This document shows positions 8,987-19,765 of a stretch of DNA of 64,000 nt, piece after piece. The notes beneath the pieces are model-generated. The model did no database searches and was not told where the DNA came from. It worked only from the letters and a program-made list of their open reading frames with translations. The stretch lies in assembly GCF_002102175.1 (NCBI RefSeq), contig NZ_LQOX01000116.1, forward strand, positions 62,001 to 126,000, given 5' to 3'. The translations under genes were made by a program, and so were the position numbers. The stretch's first letter is position 1, and every line of letters begins with the position of its first letter. Source of the stretch: Mycobacterium gastri (GTDB taxonomy: Bacteria; Actinomycetota; Actinomycetes; Mycobacteriales; Mycobacteriaceae).

Positions 8987-9214
8987 CTCTGTTGACTCCT
9001 CGTTCGGTCGTCGGTCGGCGCGAACCGACCTCTGGCTTACCACACAGTCGTGCACCGGGTGCGGAACCCAAGTAGATGTCGAAACCTATCCTGTCACTGC
9101 CGCCCGGCCGGCACGCATTCAGGGCGCGGCGCTTCGAGGCGGGACCTGTCCGGCACCCTTGCTACGGTGTGGCCACTGGTAGGCGAAGCAAGTCGCAGGT
9201 GAGGTGGAGGTCCG
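8987..9214. promoter_or_regulatory. Divergent intergenic region dlaT / ephD
   Basis: These 228 bases separate two divergent genes and must hold both promoters. On the plus strand TACGGT at 9163-9168 fits a -10 hexamer for ephD, whose own ribosome-binding site (GGAGG, 9206-9210) is clear. On the minus strand only the dlaT ribosome-binding site is convincing. Confidence 0.35.
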
Positions 9215-10999
9215 ATGCCGGCAGCACAACAGGCACCCCAGCGGTTCGTCGACAGCGCGGGCGGCGTTCGTATCGCGGTCTACGAAGAAGGCAACCCCGA
9301 CGGCCCGGCGGTGGTGCTGGTGCACGGCTTCCCCGACTCGCACGTGTTGTGGGACGGCGTGGTTCCGCGGCTGGCGCAGCGTTTCCGGGTGATCCGCTAC
9401 GACAACCGCGGGGTCGGCCTGTCGTCGGCGCCGAAACCCGTCTCGGCCTACACCATGGCTTGCTTCGCCGACGACTTCGCCGCCGTCATCGACGAGCTGA
9501 GCCCGGGCCGGCCGGTCCACGTCATGGGCCACGACTGGGGCTCGGTGGGCGTCTGGGAGTACCTGACCCGCCCCGGCGCCGGTGACCGAGTCGCCTCGTT
9601 CACCTCGGTGTCCGGCCCGAGTCAGGAACAGTTGGTCAACTACGTATGGGGCGGGCTGCGCCGGCCGTGGCGGCCGCGACGGTTTCTCCGGTCGCTGGCC
9701 CAGGCGCTGCGGTTGAGCTACATGGCGCTGTTCTCGGTGCCGGTGTTGGCGCCACTGTTGCTGCGGATGGCGCTTTCGCTCGCGACGGTTCGCCGCAACA
9801 TGGTCGACAACATCCCGGCCGACCAGATCCACCACTCCGACAACCTGCCCAGCGATGCCGCTCGCTCGGTGAAGACCTATCCCGCCAACTACTTTCGGTC
9901 CTTCTCTCGGCAGCGGCGCAGTCGCGGCATCACCGTCATCGGCGTCCCGGTGCAGCTCATTGTCAACACCCAGGACCCGTACGTGCGGCCCTACGGCTAC
10001 GACGAGACCGCGCGCTGGGTGCCGCGACTGTGGCGACGCGACATCAAAGCCGGCCACTTTTCCCCGATGTCGCACCCGCAGGTGATGGCGGCCGCGGTGC
10101 ACGACATCGCCGACCTCGTCGAAGGCAACCCGCCCAGCCGCGCGCTGCTGCGGGCACAGATCGGCCGGCCGCGCAAGCACTTCGGTGACATGCTGGTTGC
10201 CGTCACCGGGGCGGGCAGCGGAATCGGCCGCGAAACCGCACTCGCGTTCGCCCGCGAGGGCGCCGAGGTGGTGATCAGTGACATCGACGAGGCCACCGTC
10301 AAAGATACGGCCGCGGAGATCGCGGCACGCGGTGGCGTCGCCCATCCGTACGTGCTCGACGTGTCCGACGCCGAAGCGGTTGAGGTGTTCGCCGAGCAGG
10401 TCAGTACCCAACACGGCGTCCCCGACATCGTCGTCAACAACGCCGGCATCGGCCAGGCGGGCCGATTCCTGGACACCCCGCCCGAGCAGTTCGACCGGGT
10501 GCTGGCTGTCAATCTCGGCGGCGTGGTCAACGGGTGCCGCTCCTTTGCCCGGCGGCTGGTCGAGCGCGGCACCGGGGGACACATCGTCAACGTGTCGTCG
10601 ATGGCCGCCTACGCGCCGCTGCAATCGCTGAGCGCTTACTGCACCTCCAAGGCGGCGACGTACATGTTCTCCGACTGTCTGCGGGCCGAACTCGACGCCG
10701 CCGGCATCGGTCTGACCACCGTCTGTCCCGGCGTCATCGACACCAACATCATTGCGGCCACCCGCTTCGACACGCCGGTCGGAAAGGGCGAAGACCAGAT
10801 CGAAGGCCGGCGCGGCCAGCTGGACAAGATGTTTGCGCGGCGCCACTACGGGCCCGACAAGGTTGCCCACGCGATCGTGTCGGCGGTCAAGAAAAACAAG
10901 CCCATCCGCCCGGTAGCGCCCGAGGCCTACGCGCTGTACAGCCTTTCCCGGGTGCTGCCCCAGGCGCTGCGCAGTACCGCGCGCATGCGGGTTATCTGA
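9215..10999 (+). CDS. ephD: EphD: alpha/beta hydrolase fused to short-chain dehydrogenase
   Basis: A 594-residue two-domain enzyme. Residues 15-310 form an epoxide-hydrolase-type alpha/beta hydrolase: oxyanion-hole motif HGFPDS at 37 and nucleophile Asp107 in GHDWGS. Residues 325-594 form a short-chain dehydrogenase: TGAGSGIG near 331-338, NNAG near 408 and catalytic Tyr/Lys in YCTSKA near 474. This fusion is the mycobacterial EphD (Rv2214c), reported to act in mycolic acid metabolism on epoxy or oxygenated chains. GGAGG lies 4 bases before the ATG. The gene converges on pepB with a 73-base gap that shows no clear terminator hairpin. Confidence 0.95.
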   Translation: MPAAQQAPQRFVDSAGGVRIAVYEEGNPDGPAVVLVHGFPDSHVLWDGVVPRLAQRFRVIRYDNRGVGLSSAPKPVSAYTMACFADDFAAVIDELSPGRPVHVMGHDWGSVGVWEYLTRPGAGDRVASFTSVSGPSQEQLVNYVWGGLRRPWRPRRFLRSLAQALRLSYMALFSVPVLAPLLLRMALSLATVRRNMVDNIPADQIHHSDNLPSDAARSVKTYPANYFRSFSRQRRSRGITVIGVPVQLIVNTQDPYVRPYGYDETARWVPRLWRRDIKAGHFSPMSHPQVMAAAVHDIADLVEGNPPSRALLRAQIGRPRKHFGDMLVAVTGAGSGIGRETALAFAREGAEVVISDIDEATVKDTAAEIAARGGVAHPYVLDVSDAEAVEVFAEQVSTQHGVPDIVVNNAGIGQAGRFLDTPPEQFDRVLAVNLGGVVNGCRSFARRLVERGTGGHIVNVSSMAAYAPLQSLSAYCTSKAATYMFSDCLRAELDAAGIGLTTVCPGVIDTNIIAATRFDTPVGKGEDQIEGRRGQLDKMFARRHYGPDKVAHAIVSAVKKNKPIRPVAPEAYALYSLSRVLPQALRSTARMRVI

Positions 11000-11072
11000 C
11001 GTCTCCGACGCCGGTACCAGCGGTCGCCGGGCGGTGATCTCGCTGCTGACCAGGTAGCCGGCCGGCGGCAAT

Positions 11073-12620
11073 CTAGCCGTTTTCGCAGATGTCCTCGAGC
11101 ACCGCGACCATGGTCCGGGTCGGCACACCGGTGGCCCCCTTGGGCGTGTAGCCCCATGCGCTGCCGGTGTTATAGGCGGGGCCGGCCACGTCGATGTGCG
11201 CCCAGTCCACCGAGTCGGCGACGAATTCCCGCAGGAACACCCCGGCCACCAGCATGCCCGCGAAACGCTGACCACTGACGTTGGCCAGGTCGGCCACCGT
11301 GGATTTCAGGTCTTCTTTGAGCTCCTCCGGCAGCGGCATGGGCCAGCCGTTTTCGCCGACCCGCTGCGAGATCGCGGCGACGCGGTCGCGGAACTCGTCG
11401 CTGCCCATCACGCCGGGGATGCGGGAGCCCAGTGCCACCGTCTGCGCACCGGTCAGTGTCGACGTCTCGATCAGATAGTCCGGGTTGTCCTCACAAGCCC
11501 GGACGATCGCGTCAGCCAGGATGAGCCGGCCCTCGGCGTCGGTGTTGAGCACTTCCACCGTCGTTCCGCCGTATTGGGTCAGCACGTCGCCGGGGCGCTG
11601 CGCCGTCGCCGAGGGCATGTTCTCGGCGATCGGCACCGTGGCGATCACGTCGATCGGCAGCCGCAGCCGCGCGGCCAGCGTGACGGTGGCGATCACCGCG
11701 GCCGCCCCGCCCATGTCCGAGGTCATGTGGTGCATCGACGCGGCCGGCTTGATCGAGATCCCGCCGGTGTCGAAGGTGATTCCCTTACCGACCAACGCGA
11801 CCTTCTTGACCCGCTTGGGATTGCGAGCCAGCCGCGACCCCCGATGGACCAGCCGCACCATTCGCGGCGGCCGCGACGAGCCCTGACCGACACCGATCAC
11901 ACCGCCGTAACCTGCCTTCTGCAGCGCCTTCTCGTCGAGCACCTCGACCTCGAGTCCGGCTGCCTCACCCAAAACCTTTGCCCGCCTGGCCAACTCGGCA
12001 GGATACAGGTGACTCGGCGGCGTGTTCACCAAATCGCGCGCGGTGGTGACGGCGGTCGCCACGGCCGCGGCGTGCGCGCTGTCCTTCTTGGCGTCCTTGG
12101 CCGCGCTCAGCACCGTGATCCTGCGCAGCCCTTCGTCTTTCGGTGCGGTCTTGGCGCTGCGGAAAGCGGTGAACCGATAACTGCCCAGGATCAGCCCTTC
12201 GACGGTGGCCGAGCAGACACCTTCGCCGGGCAACTCGGCCAGCGTGGTGATCACCGCCTGCGCGATGCCCACTGATCGCGCGGCCACCCCGGCGGCGCGG
12301 CGAATCGTGTCCGACGGCCACTCCGAGCGCGGCTTGCCCAGGCCGACCGTCAACACGCTGCCCACCGGCAGCGACGGCACGACCAGCCGGTGCACCTGTT
12401 CACTGGCCCCGGTCGCCTGCAGCGCACGCAGTCCGGCCTCGATCTCGGCGACCGCGTCGGTGCTCAGGAACGGCTCGGCGGCGGCGACGAGCGCACCCGG
12501 CGTCTCGTCGTCACCGGCCGAGACGATCGGCACGATCAGTACTGCCGAACCCGCACCGCGCTTCGGCAGTGACGTGGCAACGTTGACGGCGGGGCTGTGG
12601 TAACCCGGTTCGGTGGTCAC
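11073..12620 (-). CDS. pepB: Leucyl aminopeptidase, M17 family
   Basis: A 515-residue cytosolic di-zinc aminopeptidase that removes amino-terminal residues from peptides. The M17 signature NTDAEGRL is present, as are the metal and substrate loops [19 protein letters not shown] and [11 protein letters not shown]. Position and sequence match Rv2213. The start is taken as GTG at 12620 ([12 protein letters not shown]), matching the M. tuberculosis start, rather than a TTG two codons earlier. It begins 6 bases after the stop of the adenylate cyclase gene on the same strand, so the two are probably one transcript. Confidence 0.95.
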   Translation of the reverse strand: MTTEPGYHSPAVNVATSLPKRGAGSAVLIVPIVSAGDDETPGALVAAAEPFLSTDAVAEIEAGLRALQATGASEQVHRLVVPSLPVGSVLTVGLGKPRSEWPSDTIRRAAGVAARSVGIAQAVITTLAELPGEGVCSATVEGLILGSYRFTAFRSAKTAPKDEGLRRITVLSAAKDAKKDSAHAAAVATAVTTARDLVNTPPSHLYPAELARRAKVLGEAAGLEVEVLDEKALQKAGYGGVIGVGQGSSRPPRMVRLVHRGSRLARNPKRVKKVALVGKGITFDTGGISIKPAASMHHMTSDMGGAAAVIATVTLAARLRLPIDVIATVPIAENMPSATAQRPGDVLTQYGGTTVEVLNTDAEGRLILADAIVRACEDNPDYLIETSTLTGAQTVALGSRIPGVMGSDEFRDRVAAISQRVGENGWPMPLPEELKEDLKSTVADLANVSGQRFAGMLVAGVFLREFVADSVDWAHIDVAGPAYNTGSAWGYTPKGATGVPTRTMVAVLEDICENG

Positions 12621-12626
12621 GCGCAA

Positions 12627-13763
12627 TTACCCTACGGGACTTGGCCCGTCGGCGTCGCGGGCACGCAGCTCGAAGGCCGTCACCGGGGCGTCAAAACCCT
12701 TCAGCGTTAACGGGCCGCGCGCGGTCGCGGGCCAGTCCGGCAATTTGTCATGGAGTTCGCTCGCGGCCAGGATTTGTCCCGGTGCCGCGACGGCCACGAG
12801 TCGCGCGGCCAGGTTCACCGGGCTGCCGAAGTAGTCGCCGTTGATGGCTAAGACGGTGCCGTAAGCAAGTCCGGCACGCACCTGCAGGTCGGTCTCGCGC
12901 GCCCGCGGGTGGTCGACCAGATCAACCGCCGCCTGCACCAGCCGCCCGGGTGTCGGGCTCACCCACATGACCGCGTCGCCGATGAACTTCACCAGCCGGC
13001 CACCGTCGGCATGCACCACGTCGGCGACGGTGGCGCCGAACTCGGTGAGCAAATCCTGCAGCTGCGCGGGTGTGAGCATCTGGGTCAGCGCGGTGAAGCT
13101 GGACAGGTCCGCAAAACCGATGCCACAGGTGACGCTCGCCGATGTGTCCTGAACGACACCTTCGAAATACGTGCGGGCACTGGTCAGATGGTGCCGGTGA
13201 ACGACGTCGATCAAGTTCCCGATCCGGGGGACGAACTCGGCGATGGCCCGGTACGCCTGCGCGGTGGCGAGCTCGTCATGGGTGTGGGTCATCTGGATGT
13301 CCGGCATGGCGGCTCGGATCATCGTCGACTCGGCTTCGGCGAGCCGGGCCATCGCGGTGCCGATCACTCGCAACAGCCCGTAGGCGCCGTCCTGGCCCAC
13401 CACCGCTTTCAGCCCGACCCAGGTCGCCAGCGCGTCGACGTCGGCCTGGCTCAGCGCCGGAACATCGGGGCCGGCGACGGTAAGGCCGAGCAGAGCCCAG
13501 GCGCGGGCGACCTCCTCGGCCGACAACCCGAGTTCTTGCGCCGCCGACCGCACGGTATGGATGGGCGGCCCCGACCATTGCAAGACATCACCGGCAAGAC
13601 CGAACAGCCGGCCGCGGCGCTCGGCTTCGGCCATCTCGGCGACGGTGAAGCCCAGTCCGTCCAAGTACTTGATCAGGTCGGCCCGCCCCAGTGGATCAGC
13701 GATTCCGGCAGCTTCCAGCGCTTCGAAGTCAAGGGAGTCGGGGAAGTCGGGGGAGTCGGACAC
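12627..13763 (-). CDS. Class III adenylate cyclase with amino-terminal regulatory domain
   Basis: A 378-residue homologue of Rv2212. Residues 1-195 form an alpha-helical regulatory domain, reported for Rv2212 to make cyclase activity respond to pH and fatty acids. Residues 205-375 are the cyclase homology domain: metal-binding Asp219 (GFADLSSF) and Asp263 (KFIGDAV), adenine-specifying Lys259, and transition-state Asn317 and Arg321 in VNLAARL. All required residues are present, so it should be active as a homodimer. The start is GTG at 13763 with a poor ribosome-binding site. The gene is divergent from gcvT across 45 bases and is followed by pepB after 6 bases. Confidence 0.93.
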   Translation of the reverse strand: MSDSPDFPDSLDFEALEAAGIADPLGRADLIKYLDGLGFTVAEMAEAERRGRLFGLAGDVLQWSGPPIHTVRSAAQELGLSAEEVARAWALLGLTVAGPDVPALSQADVDALATWVGLKAVVGQDGAYGLLRVIGTAMARLAEAESTMIRAAMPDIQMTHTHDELATAQAYRAIAEFVPRIGNLIDVVHRHHLTSARTYFEGVVQDTSASVTCGIGFADLSSFTALTQMLTPAQLQDLLTEFGATVADVVHADGGRLVKFIGDAVMWVSPTPGRLVQAAVDLVDHPRARETDLQVRAGLAYGTVLAINGDYFGSPVNLAARLVAVAAPGQILAASELHDKLPDWPATARGPLTLKGFDAPVTAFELRARDADGPSPVG

Positions 13764-13794
13764 CTACCCAAGTGTGCCAGCAGCCGACGCGGAT

Positions 13795-13800
13795 TAGGGT
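13795..13800 (+). promoter_or_regulatory. -10 element of gcvT, leaderless start
   Basis: TAGGGT fits the mycobacterial TANNNT -10 hexamer and lies 8 bases before the GTG start of gcvT. There is no Shine-Dalgarno sequence between them. Transcription should begin at or within a base of the start codon. Confidence 0.5.
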
Positions 13801-13808
13801 GTGTCGTC

Positions 13809-14906
13809 GTGACTGATGAGCTGCAGCATGGACCCTTGGAAGACCGGCACCGCGCGCTGGGCGCCAGTTTCGCCGAATTCGGCGGCTGGCTGATGCCGGT
13901 GTCGTATGCCGGGACCGTCAGCGAGCACAATGCGACCCGCACCGCCGTCGGGCTGTTCGACGTCAGCCATCTCGGCAAAGCACTGGTCAGCGGACCTGGC
14001 GCGGCGGAGTTCGTCAATTCCGCGCTGACCAACGACCTGCACCGCATCGGCCCCGGTAAGGCGCAATACACGTTGTGCTGCAACGAATCCGGCGGCGTCA
14101 TCGACGACTTGATCGCCTACTACGTCGACGACGACGAGATCTTCCTGGTGCCCAACGCCGCCAACACCGCCGCCGTGGTCAGCGCATTGCAGGCGGCCGC
14201 CCCGGGCGATCTGACGATCACCAACCTGCATCGCTCCTACGCCGTGTTGGCGGTGCAGGGCCCGCGCGCCGCCGACGTGCTCACCGCATTGGGCCTGCCG
14301 ACCGACATGGATTACATGGGTTATGCCGATTCGGCGTATTCCGGAGTCCCGGTGCGGGTGTGTCGCACCGGCTACACCGGCGAGCACGGCTACGAACTAC
14401 TGCCGCCTTGGGAGGCTGCCGGCGTGGTGTTCGACGCCCTGGTGGACGCGGTGTCCGACGCGGGCGGCCAGCCCGCCGGTCTGGGAGCTCGCGACACGCT
14501 GCGCACCGAGATGGGTTATCCGCTGCACGGGCACGAGCTATCACCTGACATTTCGCCGTTGCAGGCTCGCTGCGGCTGGGCGATCGGCTGGAAAAAGGAT
14601 GCGTTCTTCGGCCGCGACGCGCTGCTGGCGGAGAAGGCGGCGGGGCCGCGGCGGCTGTTGCGGGGACTGCGGATGGTCGGCCGCGGCGTGTTGCGTCCGG
14701 GCCTGACGGTGCTGGTCGGGGATACCGCGGTCGGGGTCACCACGTCGGGAACGTTTTCGCCCACATTGCAGGCCGGTATCGCGCTGGCGCTGATCGATAC
14801 CGATGCGGGAGTGCCGGACGGTGAGCACGTCACCGTCGACGTTCGCGGGCGCGCGGTCGACTGCGCCGTGGTGCCCCCGCCGTTCGTCGAGGCGAAAACG
14901 CGTTAG
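13809..14906 (+). CDS. gcvT: Aminomethyltransferase, glycine cleavage T protein
   Basis: A 365-residue T protein that transfers the aminomethyl carbon of glycine to tetrahydrofolate. Folate-binding features include [11 protein letters not shown] near residue 47, [12 protein letters not shown] near 187 and [20 protein letters not shown] near 223; the carboxy domain has [10 protein letters not shown]. Sequence matches Rv2211c. The GTG at 13809 is chosen because family similarity begins within a few residues and a -10 hexamer sits just upstream. The other glycine-cleavage genes are not in the window. ilvE follows after 50 bases but has its own promoter. Confidence 0.95.
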   Translation: MTDELQHGPLEDRHRALGASFAEFGGWLMPVSYAGTVSEHNATRTAVGLFDVSHLGKALVSGPGAAEFVNSALTNDLHRIGPGKAQYTLCCNESGGVIDDLIAYYVDDDEIFLVPNAANTAAVVSALQAAAPGDLTITNLHRSYAVLAVQGPRAADVLTALGLPTDMDYMGYADSAYSGVPVRVCRTGYTGEHGYELLPPWEAAGVVFDALVDAVSDAGGQPAGLGARDTLRTEMGYPLHGHELSPDISPLQARCGWAIGWKKDAFFGRDALLAEKAAGPRRLLRGLRMVGRGVLRPGLTVLVGDTAVGVTTSGTFSPTLQAGIALALIDTDAGVPDGEHVTVDVRGRAVDCAVVPPPFVEAKTR

Positions 14907-14943
14907 CGACCCACTCGCGTGCGGAAAACCCTTCGTACACCGA

Positions 14944-14949
14944 TAGAAT
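14944..14949 (+). promoter_or_regulatory. -10 element of ilvE, leaderless start
   Basis: TAGAAT is a near-consensus -10 hexamer located exactly 7 bases before the ATG of ilvE. No ribosome-binding site fits in between, so the mRNA is predicted to begin at the A of the start codon. Confidence 0.6.
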
Positions 14950-14956
14950 CGGCGCC

Positions 14957-16063
14957 ATGACCAGCGGGTCCCTGCAGTTCACGGTTACGCGCGCGGCGAA
15001 TCCGGCAAGCGATGCCCAACGCGTAGCGATCCTGCAGGACCCGGGTTTCGGCAAATATCACACCGATCACATGGTCTCGATCGACTACACCGAGGGCACG
15101 GGCTGGCACAATGCGCGGGTCATCGGCTATGGCCCGATCGAACTGGACCCCTCGGCGATCGTGCTGCACTACGCGCAGGAGGTGTTCGAAGGCCTCAAGG
15201 CGTACCGCTGGACAGACGGCTCGATCGTGTCGTTTCGGGCCGAGGCCAATGCCGCGCGATTGCGTTCCTCGGCCCGGCGGCTGGCGATCCCGGAATTGCC
15301 CGACGAGCTGTTCATCGAATCGCTGTGCCAGCTGATCGCCGTCGACAACGCCTGGGTTCCGCAGGCCGGCGGCGAGGAGGCGTTGTATCTACGGCCGTTC
15401 ATCATCGCCACCGAGCCCGGCTTGGGCGTGCGGCCGGCCAAGGAATACCGCTACCTGCTGATCGCCTCGCCGGCGGGCGCCTACTTCAAGGGCGGCGTCA
15501 ATCCCGTCAGCGTCTGGGTGTCAACGGAATACGTGCGAGCCAGCCCCGGCGGTACCGGCGCGGCCAAGTGCGGCGGCAACTACGCCGCTTCGCTGCTGGC
15601 TCAGGCCGAAGCCGTCGACAACGGGTGCGACCAAGTGGTGTGGCTGGACGCGGTCGAACGCCGCTATGTCGAAGAGATGGGCGGGATGAACATTTTCTTC
15701 GTGTTCGGCAGCGGCGGATCGGCCAGGTTGGTCACCCCGGAGCTGTCCGGCTCGCTGCTGCCCGGCATCACCCGGGATTCGTTGCTGCACTTGGCGACCG
15801 ATGCCGGCGTGACGGTCGAGGAGCGCAAGATCGATATCGCCGAGTGGCAGAAGAAGGCCGCGGTCGGCGAGATCACCGAGGTGTTCGCTTGCGGTACCGC
15901 CGCAGTGATCACCCCGGTCTCGCGGGTGAAGTACGGCGACGTCGAGTTCACCATCGCCGATGGCCAGCCCGGTGAGCTGACCATGGCATTGCGTGACACG
16001 TTGACCGGGATTCAGCGGGGCACCTTCGCCGATACCCGCGGGTGGATGTCGCGGTTGGGTTAG
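14957..16063 (+). CDS. ilvE: Branched-chain amino acid aminotransferase
   Basis: A 368-residue fold-type IV PLP aminotransferase that makes Leu, Ile and Val from their 2-oxo acids. The PLP lysine is in [15 protein letters not shown] (about residue 203). The Glu of [26 protein letters not shown] and the substrate loop [14 protein letters not shown] are all present. It matches Rv2210c. The stop codon overlaps by 4 bases the stop of the convergent MFS gene, so the two transcripts must run through each other's 3' ends. Confidence 0.96.
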   Translation: MTSGSLQFTVTRAANPASDAQRVAILQDPGFGKYHTDHMVSIDYTEGTGWHNARVIGYGPIELDPSAIVLHYAQEVFEGLKAYRWTDGSIVSFRAEANAARLRSSARRLAIPELPDELFIESLCQLIAVDNAWVPQAGGEEALYLRPFIIATEPGLGVRPAKEYRYLLIASPAGAYFKGGVNPVSVWVSTEYVRASPGGTGAAKCGGNYAASLLAQAEAVDNGCDQVVWLDAVERRYVEEMGGMNIFFVFGSGGSARLVTPELSGSLLPGITRDSLLHLATDAGVTVEERKIDIAEWQKKAAVGEITEVFACGTAAVITPVSRVKYGDVEFTIADGQPGELTMALRDTLTGIQRGTFADTRGWMSRLG

Positions 16064-17469
16064 CTCGCCGCGGCTGCGGCGGCGGCGGCCGGCCGAACCG
16101 GCTCGGGTTGCCAGCTGCCCGGGGCCCGTCGGGTCTGCCGGCGGCGGACGGAGCCGCCGCAGTCTCCGAGAAGGACCAGCCTTGGTAGGCCGGCCTGCGG
16201 TCGCAACGATCGATCGTGCGCCCGGTCATCCATTGGCCCGGGTGCACGGACGGCTGCGAAAGCGGCAACCACGGACAGCGCCAGCACAACGACGACCGGC
16301 CAGACGGTGGCGTGTTTCTGGGCGATCATGCCGAGGACACCGCCCAGCAGGGTGAACGTGATCGCCAGCAACGTCGCCCCGAAGCCGATCAGCGTCGCGC
16401 GGTGCTGCTCGGCGGCGAACACGCTGATCCAGGAAACCGACGCGGCGGATACGGGTTGGGCGGCCAGCGTCGCCAGCAGGAAAACCGTGCCGTAGGCCCA
16501 CAGGTGGTACCACTGGCCGGACAACTCCGCCACGATGCACACCAGGGCGGCGGTCGTGCTGCACAGTGCGCTGCCCAGCAGCATGCCGCGCACACCGAAT
16601 CGCCGGTAGATCTTGCGCCAGAACGCCGAACCGACGACCAGTCCGACGCTGGACAGGACCACCAGCACATGCAAACTGCCCATCTTCTTTGCGGCGCGCA
16701 GGCTGTAGAAGGTGGTTCCCAGACAGATCGGGGCGAACAACAGATACGTCATCGCGTACTGGCGAAACCACGGTTGGGCTTGGGCGACCGCGAAACCCTG
16801 TCGATAGATTTCCCGAAGCGGCGGGCGGGTGGTGGTGGACGCGGACCGCATGGGACCCACGAGCAGCGCAGCGACGCCGGAAGCAATCAGCGCCAGGGCG
16901 CCCAGCCACAGTAGATCGCGGTAGTGGGCTATTTGATCACCGCTGGCCAGCATGGGCACGATCAGCAGCATGACGCCGGTGGCCAGCGTCGATCCCGCGG
17001 CGCCTTGAGTCAGGAACAGTTCGCCGCGGCGTCGTGCGGGTAACTTGCCGGAGACCATGTCGGTATAGGCGACAGTGGCCACCGCGATGACAACTCCGGC
17101 GGCGGCTGTGGTCAGCAGAAACACCGCCGCGGCGTAGACGCCGGTCCACGGGATCACCGCATCCCAGATAAGCAGCGCAGCCACCATCGCCGAGGCCGCC
17201 GCCAGCAGCACGTGGCGCATCCGGCCGGTTCGCTGAAGGATCGCCGGCGACGCCGAATTTCCCATGATCAAGCCGATGCTGTACGCCGGAAACAGCAGCC
17301 CGGCCGCCCAGGTGATGCCCTGATGTGCGCAGATGAAGGGCAGCACCACGGCGCTGTTGCTGAGCTGCATTCCGGTGGTGTAGAAAGTGCCCTGGGTCAC
17401 CAATCGCCCGAACGGATTCGTCCGCGCCGCAGCGGCAGCGACCGGCCTGGTCGACGGTGATAACGGCAT
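16060..17469 (-). CDS. MFS-type integral membrane protein (Rv2209-like)
   Basis: A 469-residue membrane protein with about 12 hydrophobic segments, beginning near residue 25 and ending near 415, in the layout of a major facilitator. The central cytoplasmic loop after segment 6 carries basic residues. The last 50 residues are a hydrophilic Arg/Ala-rich tail ending in an alanine run. Position matches Rv2209, an integral membrane protein of unknown substrate. No drug-transporter motif was recognised with certainty. The start is ATG at 17469. A promoter lies directly upstream. Confidence 0.8.
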   Translation of the reverse strand: MPLSPSTRPVAAAAARTNPFGRLVTQGTFYTTGMQLSNSAVVLPFICAHQGITWAAGLLFPAYSIGLIMGNSASPAILQRTGRMRHVLLAAASAMVAALLIWDAVIPWTGVYAAAVFLLTTAAAGVVIAVATVAYTDMVSGKLPARRRGELFLTQGAAGSTLATGVMLLIVPMLASGDQIAHYRDLLWLGALALIASGVAALLVGPMRSASTTTRPPLREIYRQGFAVAQAQPWFRQYAMTYLLFAPICLGTTFYSLRAAKKMGSLHVLVVLSSVGLVVGSAFWRKIYRRFGVRGMLLGSALCSTTAALVCIVAELSGQWYHLWAYGTVFLLATLAAQPVSAASVSWISVFAAEQHRATLIGFGATLLAITFTLLGGVLGMIAQKHATVWPVVVVLALSVVAAFAAVRAPGPMDDRAHDRSLRPQAGLPRLVLLGDCGGSVRRRQTRRAPGSWQPEPVRPAAAAAAAAS

Positions 17470-17477
17470 GCCTGAAG

Positions 17478-17506
17478 ACGTTAAGGGCGCTGAGCGGCCA
17501 AAACAA
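17478..17506 (-). promoter_or_regulatory. Promoter of the MFS gene
   Basis: On the minus strand TTGTTT (17506-17501) and TAACGT (17483-17478) are separated by 17 bases. The -10 hexamer lies 8 bases before the ATG at 17469, with no ribosome-binding site, suggesting a leaderless or nearly leaderless mRNA. Confidence 0.4.
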
Positions 17507-17583
17507 TCCTCCGATCGGCCACAATCAGGGGAACCGCTTGTCCACCGATTGGGGGAACGGTGATGTCGCGAAGGACTAAAGGA

Positions 17584-18324
17584 CTAGAAGCGGGACAGTG
17601 CCGCCAGCAGTAGCGCACTGACCGTCGTCGTCAGTTCGATCGCCGCGCCGATCACGTCACCGGTGACACCACCGAAGCGGCGCACGCAGTGCGAGACCAG
17701 GACGGCCCCGCACAACACCGCCACCAGTACCGCAACCGGGCCGTGCCATGGCCGTGGACCCGCCGGCAGCGAAGCCGCGACCAGCACAGCGAGCCACGCG
17801 GCGACCACTGCCGCCGGCTGGGTATCGGCGACGCGCGTACCCAGGACGCTGCCCGCGGCGGCCGGCACCGACCGGCGACAGGCCAGCACCGCGGTGATCC
17901 GGCCGGCGAAGACTGCCACGATGACACCGGCGGCCCCCAGCGCCGGGAAGGCCAGCCCCTGCAGCGTGATCACCAGTACGACGGCCGCCACCCCGAACGG
18001 CCCGGAAGACCCGTCGCGCATCACGGCAAGGGCGCGCTGCGGCGGGCCGTAGCAACCCAGGCCGTCGGCCGTATCGGCAACGCCGTCGATGTGCAGGCCG
18101 CGGGTTGCGGCCAGCAACACCGTCACCGCCAGCAACCCGGACAACGGGCTGGACGGCCCGAACACCACTGCGCCGGCCCAGGTGACAGCGGCGGCCAGGC
18201 CGCCCAGCGCCGCGCCGACCACCGGTAACGCCGTCATCGCGCCGCGTCCCATCGGAGCGGCCCGGAAGCTCGGCATGTGCATCACCGTGCCGAAGGCGAA
18301 AGCTGTTGCCAGGGAACGGATCAC
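17584..18324 (-). CDS. cobS: Cobalamin-5-phosphate synthase
   Basis: A 246-residue polytopic membrane enzyme joining adenosylcobinamide-GDP to alpha-ribazole (phosphate) in the last assembly step of cobalamin. Visible motifs are [16 protein letters not shown], with the conserved metal-binding His and Asp residues, and [10 protein letters not shown]. About six hydrophobic segments follow. GTG at 18324 gives the family start [12 protein letters not shown] and overlaps the cobT stop by 4 bases (GTGA). The longer in-frame extension upstream is the antisense-like shadow of cobT and is rejected. Confidence 0.94.
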   Translation of the reverse strand: MIRSLATAFAFGTVMHMPSFRAAPMGRGAMTALPVVGAALGGLAAAVTWAGAVVFGPSSPLSGLLAVTVLLAATRGLHIDGVADTADGLGCYGPPQRALAVMRDGSSGPFGVAAVVLVITLQGLAFPALGAAGVIVAVFAGRITAVLACRRSVPAAAGSVLGTRVADTQPAAVVAAWLAVLVAASLPAGPRPWHGPVAVLVAVLCGAVLVSHCVRRFGGVTGDVIGAAIELTTTVSALLLAALSRF

Positions 18325-19391
18325 GGCCAGGTCGGGCCGATACCGGAGGTGCGGGGACCGGACACACCGGCCTCGGTGAAGGTAGCCATCGACGACAGCG
18401 CGGCCACCGCGGCGCGCAGCACCGACAGCGCAAGCGTGGCGCCGGTGCCCTCGCCCAACCGCATCCGCAGGTCCAGGATCGGATCCAGCTGCAGCGCCGT
18501 CAGGGCTAGCTGGTGACCCGGTTCGGTGGACCGGTGACCGGCCTGCCACCACTGCCGGGCGCCGGGCGCCAGGCGTTCGGCGACCAGAGCCGCGGCCGTC
18601 ACCGCCATGCCGTCGAGCAACAGCGGAGTCCGCCGGACCGCGGCCTGCGCGCAAAAACCCGCCATCGCCGCCAGATCGGCGCCACCGCAGCAGCGCAGCA
18701 GCCCCACCGGGTCGGGCAGCACCGGCCGCGCCCGGAACAGCGCATCGCGCACCGCGGCCGTCTTGCGGGCCCAGCCGGCGTCGTCGATCCCGGTCCCGAA
18801 CCCGACCACCGCGACCGGTTCGGTGTCGGTCAGCGCCGCCACCAGCACTGCCGCCGCGGTGGTGTTCCCGATTCCCATGTCGCCGGCGATGAGCAGATCG
18901 GCGCCGGCGTCGACCTCCTCGTCGGCGATCTGTTGGCCGGAGGCGATGGCGCGGGCCGTCTCGTCGGCGGTCAACGCGTCTTCGGTGCTGATATCGCCGC
19001 TGCCGCGGCGCACCTTGTAGGCGCCGATCCGCTCCGACCCCGCATCGGAATCCACCGCCAGGTCCGCCACCCGCACCGTCGCACCGGCTACCTCGGCCAA
19101 CGCGTTGATCGCCGCCCCGCCGGCGTCGATATTGGCGACCATCTGGTTGGTGACTTCCGGCGGGTACGCCGACACCCCCGACCGGGCGACGCCGTGGTCA
19201 CCGGCGAAAACGACCACCCGGGCGCGCTGGAACTGCCGCGGCGGACAGTGGCCCTGGCAGGCGGCCACCCACACCGACAGGTCCTCGAGGCGGCCCAGCG
19301 CTCCCCGCGGCTTGGTCAGAACGTCCTGTCGGGCCCGCGCGGCGGCTTCGGCATCGGGGTCGGGCGGCGATATCGGTGCGAATCCGATCAT
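18321..19391 (-). CDS. cobT: Nicotinate-nucleotide:DMB phosphoribosyltransferase
   Basis: A 356-residue enzyme that makes alpha-ribazole phosphate from 5,6-dimethylbenzimidazole and nicotinate mononucleotide, activating the lower ligand of cobalamin. Family motifs are [12 protein letters not shown] near 29, [21 protein letters not shown] near 65, [14 protein letters not shown] near 169 and a carboxy-terminal [13 protein letters not shown] with the catalytic Glu. Both ends overlap neighbouring genes by 4 bases (ATGA with cobU, GTGA with cobS), so translation of the three is coupled. Sequence matches Rv2207. Confidence 0.96.
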   Translation of the reverse strand: MIGFAPISPPDPDAEAAARARQDVLTKPRGALGRLEDLSVWVAACQGHCPPRQFQRARVVVFAGDHGVARSGVSAYPPEVTNQMVANIDAGGAAINALAEVAGATVRVADLAVDSDAGSERIGAYKVRRGSGDISTEDALTADETARAIASGQQIADEEVDAGADLLIAGDMGIGNTTAAAVLVAALTDTEPVAVVGFGTGIDDAGWARKTAAVRDALFRARPVLPDPVGLLRCCGGADLAAMAGFCAQAAVRRTPLLLDGMAVTAAALVAERLAPGARQWWQAGHRSTEPGHQLALTALQLDPILDLRMRLGEGTGATLALSVLRAAVAALSSMATFTEAGVSGPRTSGIGPTWP

Positions 19392-19741
19392 GTGCGTGCC
19401 GGCTTGATCGGGACGGCCTGCCCGGCCCCCACCAGCACCACCTGATCGCAGACCGCTGCAATTCGCTGGTTGAGGCTGCCCAGCTCGTCGACGAGCGTCG
19501 CCGTGTCCGGTGACCGCCGCAACTGGGTGTCAGTTTCGACGGTCGACCAGTGGCCAGGCCGGCGTTCGTGATGCTTGGCGACCCGTTGCGCCCACTCCTG
19601 CGCCCAGGCTGGGTCGGACTCGGCGACCAGCGCGGGAACTCGGTAGCGGACCGGCTGGCCTGGTGTCAGTGAATCCGCGATGGTGTGCTCCGCCCACCGG
19701 GACTTGCCCGACCTGATCCCGCCGAGAACCAGTGTGCCCAT
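19388..19741 (-). CDS. cobU: CobU-like cobinamide kinase, internally deleted
   Basis: A 117-residue protein with both ends of CobU (adenosylcobinamide kinase/guanylyltransferase) but lacking its middle. The P-loop GGIRSGKS (7-14) and the guanylylation region [15 protein letters not shown] (56-70) are present. The carboxy end [22 protein letters not shown] is also typical. CobU proteins are about 175 residues. Roughly 55 residues between LVD (83-85) and ELG (86-88), normally including the strand-6 region and FRD segment, are absent, with the frame kept. The product may be inactive; a full cobU elsewhere is expected, as in M. tuberculosis (Rv0254c). It lies 24 bases after the DUF3043 gene. Confidence 0.7.
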   Translation of the reverse strand: MGTLVLGGIRSGKSRWAEHTIADSLTPGQPVRYRVPALVAESDPAWAQEWAQRVAKHHERRPGHWSTVETDTQLRRSPDTATLVDELGSLNQRIAAVCDQVVLVGAGQAVPIKPART

Positions 19742-19765
19742 GAGTGGTCAGCCAGCTTTCCGGCG

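Noticed and set aside
7583..9182. Gly/Ser-rich plus-strand frames opposite dlaT resembling PE_PGRS-like protein
   Set aside because: The Gly runs come from reading the Pro/Ala linkers of DlaT on the other strand; no PE domain or start is present.
9119..11275. 718-residue minus-strand open frame opposite ephD
   Set aside because: EphD motifs on the plus strand are complete; the opposite frame shows no domain and continues into pepB out of frame.
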